Below, in pieces: positions 43,910 through 52,031 of a stretch of DNA of 64,000 bases (the first letter of the stretch is position 1; the number at the start of each line of letters is the position of its first letter). Source of the DNA: Ruminococcus flavefaciens. Lineage in GTDB: Bacteria > Bacillota > Clostridia > Oscillospirales > Ruminococcaceae. The position numbers and the translations under genes are program-made. Below the pieces are notes generated by a model. That model was given only the letters and a program-made list of their open reading frames with translations, was not told where the DNA came from and ran no database searches. Where the stretch lies: the NCBI GenBank assembly GCA_015067005.1, contig SVNH01000005.1, forward strand, positions 62,001 to 126,000, in the 5' to 3' direction.

Positions 43910-44986
43910 ATGTTTAAAAAAATCAGTACGTTTATGATCGCTCTTTCACTTGCAGCTGTTGGTATTACAGGATGCGGTTCAAAGAGCAGTGAAAGCACAT
44001 CTCAGAAGAATACTGCTCAGGCTTCGATCGAAACCCAGAAGGAAAATAATGCTGCTGATCCGAAGGATAACAGCAAGGGATCATTCAGCGTCGTATGCAC
44101 GATCTTCCCTGAATATGACTGGGTAAAGGAGATACTTGGAAAGCATACAGAAAATGCTGAGATCACATATCTTCTCGACAACGGAGTTGATCTTCACAGC
44201 TATCAGCCAACTGCTGAGGATATGATGAAGATATCGACCTGCGATCTGTTCATATATGTCGGCGGCGAATCTGATGAATGGGTAGAGGATGCCCTTGATG
44301 ATGCTGATAACAAGAATATGAAGGTTATCGACCTTATGGATGTTCTCGGAGATTCGGCAAAGGCAGAGGAACTCAAGGAAGGTATGCAGGCTGATGAAGA
44401 AGAGCATGATCACGAGGATAATGAGAGTGAGGATCATGAGGAAGAGATCGAATATGATGAACACGTATGGCTCTCTTTGAAAAATGCGAAGGTATTCTGC
44501 ACTGAGATCGAGAAGAATCTTGAAGCGATAGACTCCGCTAATGCTGCTGACTACAAGGCAAATCTTGCTGCTTACACTAAAGAACTCGATAAGCTTGACA
44601 GTTCATTCAAGAAAGCTTTTGATGATTCAAAGCAGAAGACTCTCGTGTTCGGAGACAGATTCCCGTTCCGTTACTTTGTTGAGGATTACGGTCTTGATTA
44701 TTACGCTGCTTTCATTGGCTGTTCGGCAGAAACAGAAGCAAGCTTTGAGACTATCTCATTCCTTTCAGATAAGGTAAAGGAGCTTGAATGCAAAACTATA
44801 TATACGCTTGAAAATTCGGATAAGTCCATTGCTGAGACTATTATCAGTACATCAGGAAAAGACGTTGATATAGCTGAACTTAATTCACTTCAGTCAGTAT
44901 CAAATGATGATATAAAAGATGGCGCAAGCTATCTTTCACTCATGCAGAAGAACTACAATGTTCTGAAAGAAGCACTTGCAAAATAA
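43910..44986 (+). CDS. znuA: Zinc-type ABC importer binding lipoprotein
   Basis: A protein of 358 residues: lipoprotein signal peptide ending in ITGCG, a linker, then a cluster A-I (ZnuA/TroA) fold. The metal ligands are probably His in VDLHSYQPT (about 102), His in YDEHVWLS and later His/Asp-equivalents, and a His/acid-rich loop (about 163-186, EEEHDHEDNESEDHEEE) is typical of zinc-specific members. The usual second-domain His position reads as Arg/Phe-rich FGDRFPFRYF, a common variant. It captures zinc outside the membrane for the following ABC genes. Confidence 0.92.
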   Translation: MFKKISTFMIALSLAAVGITGCGSKSSESTSQKNTAQASIETQKENNAADPKDNSKGSFSVVCTIFPEYDWVKEILGKHTENAEITYLLDNGVDLHSYQPTAEDMMKISTCDLFIYVGGESDEWVEDALDDADNKNMKVIDLMDVLGDSAKAEELKEGMQADEEEHDHEDNESEDHEEEIEYDEHVWLSLKNAKVFCTEIEKNLEAIDSANAADYKANLAAYTKELDKLDSSFKKAFDDSKQKTLVFGDRFPFRYFVEDYGLDYYAAFIGCSAETEASFETISFLSDKVKELECKTIYTLENSDKSIAETIISTSGKDVDIAELNSLQSVSNDDIKDGASYLSLMQKNYNVLKEALAK

Positions 44987-45048
44987 TAATTGATATGTGC
45001 AGGAGTATGTTTGCCGCTCCTGCGCTTTCAATGAACGGAGGAAGGAAA

Positions 45049-45768
45049 ATGTCTGCACAAATGGTATGCAGAAATGCTGCTCTTGGATATGAGGGACGTA
45101 TAGTTGCAGAGAAACTGGATTTCACTATAAACAAAGGTGATTATCTGTGCATCCTCGGCGAGAACGGTTCCGGTAAAAGTACATTGATAAAAGCGATCTT
45201 AGGTATCAGACCGCAGGTCAGCGGCGAGATAGCATGGTGCGGCGACATCAAAAAGAATGAAGTAGGCTATCTTCCTCAGCAGACCGTTGTGCAGAAAGAT
45301 TTTCCTGCTTCTGTTCGTGAGATAGTGCGTTCGGGATGTCTTGCAAAATGCGGGCTCCGTCCATTTTACAGCAGGGCTGAGAAAGAACTTGCTGAAAGCA
45401 CTATGAAACAGCTTGAAATTGACAAGCTTGCAAAACGCTGCTACCGTGAGATTTCAGGCGGTCAGCAGCAAAGGGTACTGCTTGCAAGGGCACTCTGCGC
45501 GACACGCAAAATGCTATTGCTGGATGAACCTGTTACAGGACTTGATCCTAAGGCTCAGACGGAACTCTACGAACTGATAGCCCACCTTAACCGGGAAGGC
45601 ATAACTATAATCATGGTGTCTCACGATATAGTTTCGGCTGTTAAGTACGCTTCGCATATTCTGCATATCGGAGAAAGAAAACAGCTGTTTTTCGGGAAAA
45701 CATCGGATTATTTGAAGAGTCCGCACGGAAAGCTTTTTATAGGATCGGAGATGATAGGAAATGAGTAA
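45049..45768 (+). CDS. znuC: Zinc-type ABC importer ATPase
   Basis: A protein of 239 residues starting at the ATG at 45049, which has GGAGGAAGG just upstream. Walker A GENGSGKST, signature ISGGQQQR and Walker B LLLDEP are intact. It powers import through the adjacent permease and overlaps that gene by 8 bases. Confidence 0.93.
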   Translation: MSAQMVCRNAALGYEGRIVAEKLDFTINKGDYLCILGENGSGKSTLIKAILGIRPQVSGEIAWCGDIKKNEVGYLPQQTVVQKDFPASVREIVRSGCLAKCGLRPFYSRAEKELAESTMKQLEIDKLAKRCYREISGGQQQRVLLARALCATRKMLLLDEPVTGLDPKAQTELYELIAHLNREGITIIMVSHDIVSAVKYASHILHIGERKQLFFGKTSDYLKSPHGKLFIGSEMIGNE

Positions 45769-46699
45769 TATAGAAAAACTGCAATTCTACTTTGGCTTCT
45801 CTTATGTACGCTATGCGTTTATCGTAGGAATACTCATTGCACTGTGTTCATCTCTGCTTGGAGTTACCCTTGTGCTAAAAAGGTTTTCGTTCATTGGCGA
45901 TGGTCTTTCTCATGTTGCTTTCGGAGCAATGTCGTTTGCAGCAACGCTGCCTGTTATGATAAAGAAATACGCTCTTGCTATAAGCGGTGAGGATAAGCTC
46001 AGTCCGCGTATGCAGAGCATAGTAAGCTGGATAGCTAAACTGAATGATATGTACATAATCCTGCCTGTTACGCTGATATGTGCAATACTTCTCCTGCGGA
46101 CAGGTCAGAATACCAAGATCAAGGGGGATGCCGCAGTTGCTATGCTGTCTGTCGGAGCACTTGCGATAGGTTATCTGCTTATGAACCGTTATCCTTCCAG
46201 AGCAAATATCAGCGGTGATGTTTGCAGTACACTTTTTGGTTCGACTTCTATCATAACACTGAAACCGGAAGATGTAAGGCTTTGCATAGTGATGTCGGTT
46301 ATTGTCATAGTAACATATATAATGTTTTACAACAAGATATTTGCTGTCACATTTGATGAGAACTTCACCAATGCGACAGGCGTTAAGGCTGATGCTTACA
46401 ATCTGCTGATAGCGGTCATAACAGCGCTGATAATAGTGCTTGCAATGAATCTTGTAGGCTCGCTGTTAATATCAGCACTTATAATATTTCCTGCATTGTC
46501 TGCGATGAGAGTTTTCAAAAGCTTCCGGAGCGTTATAATATGCTCGGCAGTTGTCTCTGTTTTATGTGCAGCATTCGGGATCATATCATCAATACTTTTT
46601 TCAACTCCGGTAGGCTCAACTATTGTTGTAGCTGATCTTGCAGTATTCATATTGTTTTCACTAATATCGGTATTTATCGGTAAACTCAAAAAAAGCTAA
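45761..46699 (+). CDS. znuB: Zinc-type ABC importer permease
   Basis: A protein of 312 residues with about eight membrane segments of the ABC-3 family: GVTLVLKRFSFIGDGLSHVAFG near residue 30 (key motif GDGLSHVAFG) and LVGSLLISALIIFPA near residue 230. It is the channel of the zinc importer. Confidence 0.93.
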   Translation: MSNIEKLQFYFGFSYVRYAFIVGILIALCSSLLGVTLVLKRFSFIGDGLSHVAFGAMSFAATLPVMIKKYALAISGEDKLSPRMQSIVSWIAKLNDMYIILPVTLICAILLLRTGQNTKIKGDAAVAMLSVGALAIGYLLMNRYPSRANISGDVCSTLFGSTSIITLKPEDVRLCIVMSVIVIVTYIMFYNKIFAVTFDENFTNATGVKADAYNLLIAVITALIIVLAMNLVGSLLISALIIFPALSAMRVFKSFRSVIICSAVVSVLCAAFGIISSILFSTPVGSTIVVADLAVFILFSLISVFIGKLKKS

Positions 46700-46711
46700 A
46701 GAGGTGCTATC

Positions 46712-47251
46712 ATGAAAATAAAAAGTTTGATTTCGGTATTATCTGCGTCGCTTGTATTCCTTACGGGATGCGGCAGTACTTCTTCTGCAACAGGCGGAAC
46801 TATTGAAAGCTATCAGGCAAGTCTTACTGTTGCCGATACGACTGAGTATATGTCTGCTACGATGCCGGACAGCAGTGATGGCGAAATAGATATTGACCTC
46901 ACCAAGCTTGATGCCAATATGGTCTACGCTCAGGTAGCCGATATGGTGAATAACAGCGATTCTTATCTCGGTAAGACAGTAAAGGTCAAAGGTCCGTTTT
47001 CTTACTTTCAGGAAGCGGATGGAAGAGAGTTTTTTGCTGTATTGATAAGTGATGCAACTGCCTGCTGTTCTCAGGGCATAGAGTTTGTTCTTGACGGCAG
47101 CTATTCATACCCCGATGACTATCCGTCTATTGGTACTGAAATAACTGTTGTCGGTAAATTCAATTACTATATAGAGGATGATTTTTACACCTATTGTCAG
47201 CTGCTGAATGCAGAGATGCAGGTAAATGACAAGCTTACATGGGAAAAGTGA
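46712..47251 (+). CDS. Zinc-operon lipoprotein with Cys-Cys OB-like domain
   Basis: A protein of 179 residues: lipoprotein signal (FLTGCG), a linker, then a beta-rich domain with YLGKTVKVKG and ATACCSQG. The pattern parallels the C-terminal domain of the P-loop protein at 20945 (YDGKTVKFKA and TCCEAD). It should sit outside the membrane. A role in zinc handling is inferred from the operon and the Cys pair. Confidence 0.75.
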   Translation: MKIKSLISVLSASLVFLTGCGSTSSATGGTIESYQASLTVADTTEYMSATMPDSSDGEIDIDLTKLDANMVYAQVADMVNNSDSYLGKTVKVKGPFSYFQEADGREFFAVLISDATACCSQGIEFVLDGSYSYPDDYPSIGTEITVVGKFNYYIEDDFYTYCQLLNAEMQVNDKLTWEK

Positions 47252-47257
47252 TACAAT

Positions 47258-47296
47258 GATAAAAGTCCGTGAGTGATGAACTCCCGGACTTTTATT
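47258..47296 (+). terminator. Terminator of the zinc operon
   Basis: AAAAGTCCG (from 47261) pairs with CGGACTTTT (to 47293), with further GAG/CTC pairing towards the loop, and T-rich sequence follows. Confidence 0.8.
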
Positions 47297-47317
47297 ATAA
47301 GCCGTGATTTTCGTATA

Positions 47318-47346
47318 TGGACAAAATTTGTGTTTTATGGTAAAAT
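47318..47346 (+). promoter_or_regulatory. Promoter of the TetM-like/NYN fusion gene
   Basis: TGGACA (47318-47323), 17-base spacer, TAAAAT (47341-47346), about 30 bases before the ATG. Confidence 0.65.
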
Positions 47347-47382
47347 GGTATCAGTCAGAATATTTGAGAGCGGAGCGTGAAT

Positions 47383-49938
47383 ATGAAAACGATAACTGTT
47401 GGAATAACAGCCCACGTAGATTCCGGAAAGACCACACTTGCAGAAGCTATGCTTTACAAGAGCGGTAATATGAGAAAACTCGGCAGAGTTGATAACGGGG
47501 ATTCTGCACTTGATACAGATTCGATCGAAAGAGAAAGAGGTATTACTATATTCGCACATCAGGCTGAGTTTACAGCAGGTGATAAAAGGATAATGCTTCT
47601 TGATACTCCCGGTCACGTTGATTTTTCAGCAGAAACAGAACGCGTTATGAGTGTTCTTGACTATGCTGTGCTTGTTATAAGCGGTACAGACGGAGTTCAG
47701 AGCCACACTTCAACTTTATGGAAGCTTCTTCGCAAGTATGAAGTTCCGGTGTTCATATTTGTCAACAAAATGGATCTTATTTCTGCCGACAGAAGCGCAG
47801 TCCTTGATGAACTTCGCCGGAGACTTTCCACAGACTGCTGTGATTTTTCCGGATCGGATGATGAGATATTTGAGAACACAGCAACCTGTTGTGAGGAACT
47901 CATGGAGAAGTATCTTGTCTCCGGAAAACTCAGTGATGCGGACATTGCAAAGGCTGTCTCACAGCGCAGGATATTTCCGTGCTGCTTTGGTTCGGCTCTG
48001 AAAATGGACGGGATAGAAGAATTCATCGGTGTACTGAGCAGATTTTCGTCAGAGCCGGAACGTTTGCAGTCTCTCGCATTAAAAGTCTATAAGATCTCAT
48101 ATGATCCTAAGGGAACACGCCTGACTCATCTGAAAGTGAACGGCGGAAGTTTTTCAGTCAGGGACGAGCTTTCATATACAGATCAGGAAGGCAATGAAGT
48201 TACCGAAAAGATAAGCTCTATTAGATTCTATTCCGGCGAAAAGTTCCGTACAGCTGAAAGTGCCGGAGCCGGTGAGATATGCGCCGTAACAGGTCTGAAA
48301 GGAACATACTCGGGGCAGGGTATAGGCAGCGAAAGGGATTCTGTCAGTGCAATGCTTGAACCTATCATGACGTATAAAGTCAAACTGCCTGAGGGGAGCA
48401 GTGTATATGACATCCTTGATGATCTCAGGAGACTTGAGGACGAAGATCCGCAGCTTCATATCGTATGGAACGAACAGCTGAGGGAGATACATATTCAACT
48501 TATGGGAGCAGTGCAGCTTGAAGTCCTCGTTCAGCGCATTGAGATGAGGTATGGCTATAAAGTCAGCTTTGAGGACGGTGCTATAACTTACCGTGAGACT
48601 ATCCGCAGCGCAGTTGAAGGCGTAGGTCATTATGAGCCGCTTAGGCATTATGCAGAGGTGCATCTTCTTATAGAGCCGCTTGAACGCGGAAGAGGACTTG
48701 TCTTTGCTTCCGACTGTCCTGAGGATGAACTTGACCGCAACTGGCAGCGTCTTATACTTACTCATCTGAAAGAGAAAACGCATTCGGGAGTTCTTACGGG
48801 TTCTCCTGTAACTGATATGAAGTTTACACTGAAGTCCGGACGCGCACACTTGAAGCATACCGAGGGCGGTGACTTCCGTCAGGCTACATACAGGGCGGTA
48901 CGTCAGGGACTTCGCTCAGCAGAGAGCGTCCTGCTCGAACCATACTATGATTATGAGCTTGAGATACCGTCAGAGTGCGTAGGAAGAGCAATATCTGATC
49001 TCCAGCATTTCGGGGCTGAATTTGGTCAGCCTGAAATGTCAGGAGAGATGTCAGTGATAAAAGGCAGCGCACCGGTTTCCGAGATCGGAGCTTACCAGAT
49101 GGAGGTCATCGGATATACAAGGGGCAGGGGAAGGCTGATATGTACCTTTTCCGGATACCGTGAGTGCCACGATGCTGAGCGCGTGATAGCTGAGATCGGC
49201 TATGACTGCGATGGTGATACTGAAAATACAGCTGATTCAGTGTTCTGTTCTCACGGAGCAGGCTATGTCGTTAAGTGGAATGAAGTTCCCGGGCATATGC
49301 ATCTGCCTTCATGTATGACAAATAAGCTTCCGGAAGAAAAAACGGACTTTGCAAGAATACGCAGTTTCGCCGAGAAGACGGTCTCGGACGAGGAACTGAT
49401 GGCGATATTTGAGCGCACCTACGGAAAGCTTGACCGTGATCCTCGAAGAGCCTTTAAAAAGACTAAAGCAGTTCAGCCCGATACCTCCAAAGTAAAGCTG
49501 CCGGAACATGAAGGACCTGATTATCTGCTTGTTGATGGCTACAATATAATTTTCGCATGGGATGAACTAAAAAATACAGCCGCAGAGAATCTTGATGCAG
49601 CAAGGGCAGAGCTGATAAACATGATGTGCAGCTATCAGGGATGTACCGGATATGAGGTAATAATAGTATTTGATGCTTACAAGGTCAAGGGCAAACACCG
49701 TGATATTGAAAAGTTTTATAACATCAGCATCGTTTATACCAAAGAGTCCGAAACGGCAGACAGCTATATCGAGCGTGTTTCGCATGAACTCTCAAAGAAG
49801 CACAGGGTATTGGTAGCTACCTCTGATGGACTTGAACAGATGATAATACTCGGCAACGGTGCGATGAGAATGACAGCCGCTGAACTCTACATGAGGTATA
49901 AGGCTGCCGGAGAAGCTATGAAGGAATACATGAAGTAA
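47383..49938 (+). CDS. TetM/EF-G-like GTPase fused to a YacP-like NYN domain
   Basis: A protein of 851 residues; the ATG at 47383 is preferred over the GTG at 47377 because GGAG lies 7 bases upstream. The first 650 or so residues are an EF-G-type translational GTPase of the ribosomal-protection group: AHVDSGKTTLAE (G1), DTPGHVDF (G3), NKMDL (G4), then domains II-V. The last 160 residues (from about DYLLVDGYNIIFAW) form an NYN/PIN-like domain of the YacP family, with acidic residues in VDGYN, IVFDAYKVKG and ESETADSYIE. It could clear stalled ribosomes and cut RNA. It is not a typical acquired Tet(M/W/O) gene. Confidence 0.88.
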   Translation: MKTITVGITAHVDSGKTTLAEAMLYKSGNMRKLGRVDNGDSALDTDSIERERGITIFAHQAEFTAGDKRIMLLDTPGHVDFSAETERVMSVLDYAVLVISGTDGVQSHTSTLWKLLRKYEVPVFIFVNKMDLISADRSAVLDELRRRLSTDCCDFSGSDDEIFENTATCCEELMEKYLVSGKLSDADIAKAVSQRRIFPCCFGSALKMDGIEEFIGVLSRFSSEPERLQSLALKVYKISYDPKGTRLTHLKVNGGSFSVRDELSYTDQEGNEVTEKISSIRFYSGEKFRTAESAGAGEICAVTGLKGTYSGQGIGSERDSVSAMLEPIMTYKVKLPEGSSVYDILDDLRRLEDEDPQLHIVWNEQLREIHIQLMGAVQLEVLVQRIEMRYGYKVSFEDGAITYRETIRSAVEGVGHYEPLRHYAEVHLLIEPLERGRGLVFASDCPEDELDRNWQRLILTHLKEKTHSGVLTGSPVTDMKFTLKSGRAHLKHTEGGDFRQATYRAVRQGLRSAESVLLEPYYDYELEIPSECVGRAISDLQHFGAEFGQPEMSGEMSVIKGSAPVSEIGAYQMEVIGYTRGRGRLICTFSGYRECHDAERVIAEIGYDCDGDTENTADSVFCSHGAGYVVKWNEVPGHMHLPSCMTNKLPEEKTDFARIRSFAEKTVSDEELMAIFERTYGKLDRDPRRAFKKTKAVQPDTSKVKLPEHEGPDYLLVDGYNIIFAWDELKNTAAENLDAARAELINMMCSYQGCTGYEVIIVFDAYKVKGKHRDIEKFYNISIVYTKESETADSYIERVSHELSKKHRVLVATSDGLEQMIILGNGAMRMTAAELYMRYKAAGEAMKEYMK

Positions 49939-49956
49939 GGAACAGTTATAAAAAAC

Positions 49957-49993
49957 TAAGCCCGGAAACTGTAATAACAGCTTACGGGCTTTT
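49957..49993. terminator. Bidirectional terminator between convergent genes
   Basis: AGCCCG and CGGGCT arms with an inner CTGT/ACAG stem; TTTTG follows on the plus strand and an A-rich stretch (TTTTT on the minus strand) precedes it. It serves the fusion gene and the EAL gene. Confidence 0.82.
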
Positions 49994-50013
49994 GATATAT
50001 CAGAAATCGTTAA

Positions 50014-51711
50014 TTATTTGATGTGCTTCAAGGAATATACCCTCATATCAAGACGTTTCTCAAATTCATCCAGCGGCAGAGGCTTATCGAATAAGTAGCC
50101 CTGAGCAAAATCGCAGTCATTATCCTTCAGCAATTGCAGCTGAGCAGCTGTTTCAACGCCCTCAACGATACATTCAAGACCGAGTTCCTTTGCCATAGCG
50201 ACAACGTATTTGAACATGACGCTTCTTGCACTGTCCTTGGATTCGCCGTCCATAGGCAGGAAAATCCTGTCAACTTTTAGCACGTTCCACGGAACTACAC
50301 GGATAAGATTAAGGGAAGAATATCCCATGCCGAAATCGTCAACAGATGTGCATATATTCTGCTTCTGAAGTCCTTCAACGATACGTTTCAGATCCTTGAA
50401 TTCAACGTCGGTAGTAGTTTCAGTGAGTTCTATTTCTATGTATTCATGAGGTACATTGTGACGGTCGATTATCTCAATAAGGTTATCAAGAAGATTAGGG
50501 TTTACGATATGTCTTCTTGAGAGGTTCACAGAAACACGTACAGCCCTTTTGCCTTCATCGAGCCATTTGCGGATATGAGAGCAGACAATGTCCAGCATAT
50601 GGTAATCAAGCTTGCATATTTCATTCGTCTCTTCAAGGATAGTAATGAATTCCATAGGCGGAACGATCTTGCCTTCATGGAACCAGCGGCAAAGAGCTTC
50701 TGCGCCGCAGATCTCACCGGTATTAGTGTTGACCTTTGGCTGATAGAACACATGGAATTCGTTATTCTTCAATGCCTCAGGGAATATCTTCTGGATCCTC
50801 TTTGATTTTTCTTTATCAGTAAGTATAATATCCGAGAAGAATATGATATTGCCCTGAGCGGAGTTCCTTGCGATACGCAGCGAATACATGATACTGCTCA
50901 TTATGTCGTTAGGAACTCTGACTGCATAGCCGTCAGGTATCTGGAAAACACCGGCGCAGCAGGAGATATGAACGGTGCTTCCGCTGCTGTCGACTACAAT
51001 TATAGCTTCGTTGAGGTATTCAAGCAGATCCGGAAGGTCGCTCTGGTCGCATATACATACGAAAGTATCGCCGCCAAGGCGTGAGACAATACCGCCGTCA
51101 CCTATTATTTTCTCAATATGGTCGTAGTGACTTTTTAGAACGGTATCGCCGGCAGTTCTGCCGAACTCCTCGTTAACAAAAGAGAAATGGCGAAGATTGT
51201 AGTTCAAAGCAACTTTGCCATTGAGTCCTCCCGGCTGACCTTTCCACAATATGTAATTGAAGAATCTGCGTATGTTCTTGAATCCCATATCGTCATTGAA
51301 AGCAAGTTCTTCTGCAATTACCTGAAGCCGGTTGCGGCATATAAAGGCAAGAGCAGTCCTCATAGTCAGATCGACCTTGAAGAGCTCTTCTTCGGTGAGA
51401 GGAGGTTCATCCTCGGACATATATACGGTCATAGTAGAGATAGACATAAGTCTGTTAACGAAACGGACTGTATGTACTGGTTTATCAGGAATGCCGAGAT
51501 CGTAGCTTATCATTACCTCGCCTACACCGCGTTTTTCATCGGAAGGGGTGCGGTAAAAATGCGTTATGCCTTTTGAAAGGCGAAACATGGAAGATATCTC
51601 ATTGAGTAACGACTCTATCTGAGGAATATCCGGCTTCTGATTAACTATCTGAGTTAAAGAAGCAAGTTGCTCGTAAAGCTTGTAAAAGCGAAGCTCTCGT
51701 TCAGCGTTCAT
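50014..51711 (-). CDS. GGDEF-EAL protein, probable c-di-GMP phosphodiesterase
   Basis: A protein of 565 residues from the ATG at 51711 (GGAGGG upstream, 7-base gap; the ATG at 51717 is too close). Residues 1-150 have no clear domain; the GGDEF domain (about 155-290) has a GGDTF loop near 211, so cyclase activity is doubtful; the EAL domain (about 305-560) keeps EALCRW, NLSRRH, EIELTE, DDFGMGYSS, KVDRIF and EGVET. No membrane segments. It should degrade c-di-GMP, opposing the cyclase at 5817. Confidence 0.88.
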   Translation of the reverse strand: MNAERELRFYKLYEQLASLTQIVNQKPDIPQIESLLNEISSMFRLSKGITHFYRTPSDEKRGVGEVMISYDLGIPDKPVHTVRFVNRLMSISTMTVYMSEDEPPLTEEELFKVDLTMRTALAFICRNRLQVIAEELAFNDDMGFKNIRRFFNYILWKGQPGGLNGKVALNYNLRHFSFVNEEFGRTAGDTVLKSHYDHIEKIIGDGGIVSRLGGDTFVCICDQSDLPDLLEYLNEAIIVVDSSGSTVHISCCAGVFQIPDGYAVRVPNDIMSSIMYSLRIARNSAQGNIIFFSDIILTDKEKSKRIQKIFPEALKNNEFHVFYQPKVNTNTGEICGAEALCRWFHEGKIVPPMEFITILEETNEICKLDYHMLDIVCSHIRKWLDEGKRAVRVSVNLSRRHIVNPNLLDNLIEIIDRHNVPHEYIEIELTETTTDVEFKDLKRIVEGLQKQNICTSVDDFGMGYSSLNLIRVVPWNVLKVDRIFLPMDGESKDSARSVMFKYVVAMAKELGLECIVEGVETAAQLQLLKDNDCDFAQGYLFDKPLPLDEFEKRLDMRVYSLKHIK

Positions 51712-51748
51712 AATCATCCCTCCAAATCAATATAGTAGATTCATAGAT

Positions 51749-51777
51749 ATTATACAACATATACATTGAAAAATCAA
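51749..51777 (-). promoter_or_regulatory. Promoter of the GGDEF-EAL gene
   Basis: Minus strand: TTGATT (51772-51777), 17-base spacer, TATAAT (51749-51754). The rest of the 320-base divergent gap (51712-52031) holds the promoter of the protease gene and nothing else I can name. Confidence 0.75.
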
Positions 51778-51975
51778 TAGTTAAAATGTTAAGGATTTGT
51801 GATTTGTTATAATTTTAGAATAATATGCTGCTTTGTCTGTGCGGGAATAATTGTATAACTGTCCTCGGAAAAAGATCACAGATCCGCATTAAAGGCTCGG
51901 TAATTTCGTTAATGTGTACAAGCATTTAACGCTGAGTTTGTACAATATGTGGTTTAAAAAACATGGCAGCGGAGA

Positions 51976-52004
51976 TTGAATTTTGTCCGGATTTGTGGTA
52001 TAAT
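51976..52004 (+). promoter_or_regulatory. Promoter of the dockerin protease gene
   Basis: TTGAAT (51976-51981), 17-base spacer, TATAAT (51999-52004), with GGAGG at 52021 before the ATG. The leader is only about 20 bases. Confidence 0.8.
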
Positions 52005-52031
52005 GGGAAAAACGGGCTGTGGAGGCGTAAT

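Noticed and set aside
48172..48858. Long minus-strand frame inside the TetM-like/NYN gene
   Set aside because: It lies fully antisense to a well-supported gene and encodes no recognisable domain.
47383..49938. Acquired tetracycline-resistance gene of the Tet(M/W/O) type
   Set aside because: The protein is about 200 residues longer, carries an NYN domain, and lies in an ordinary chromosomal context with no mobile element.
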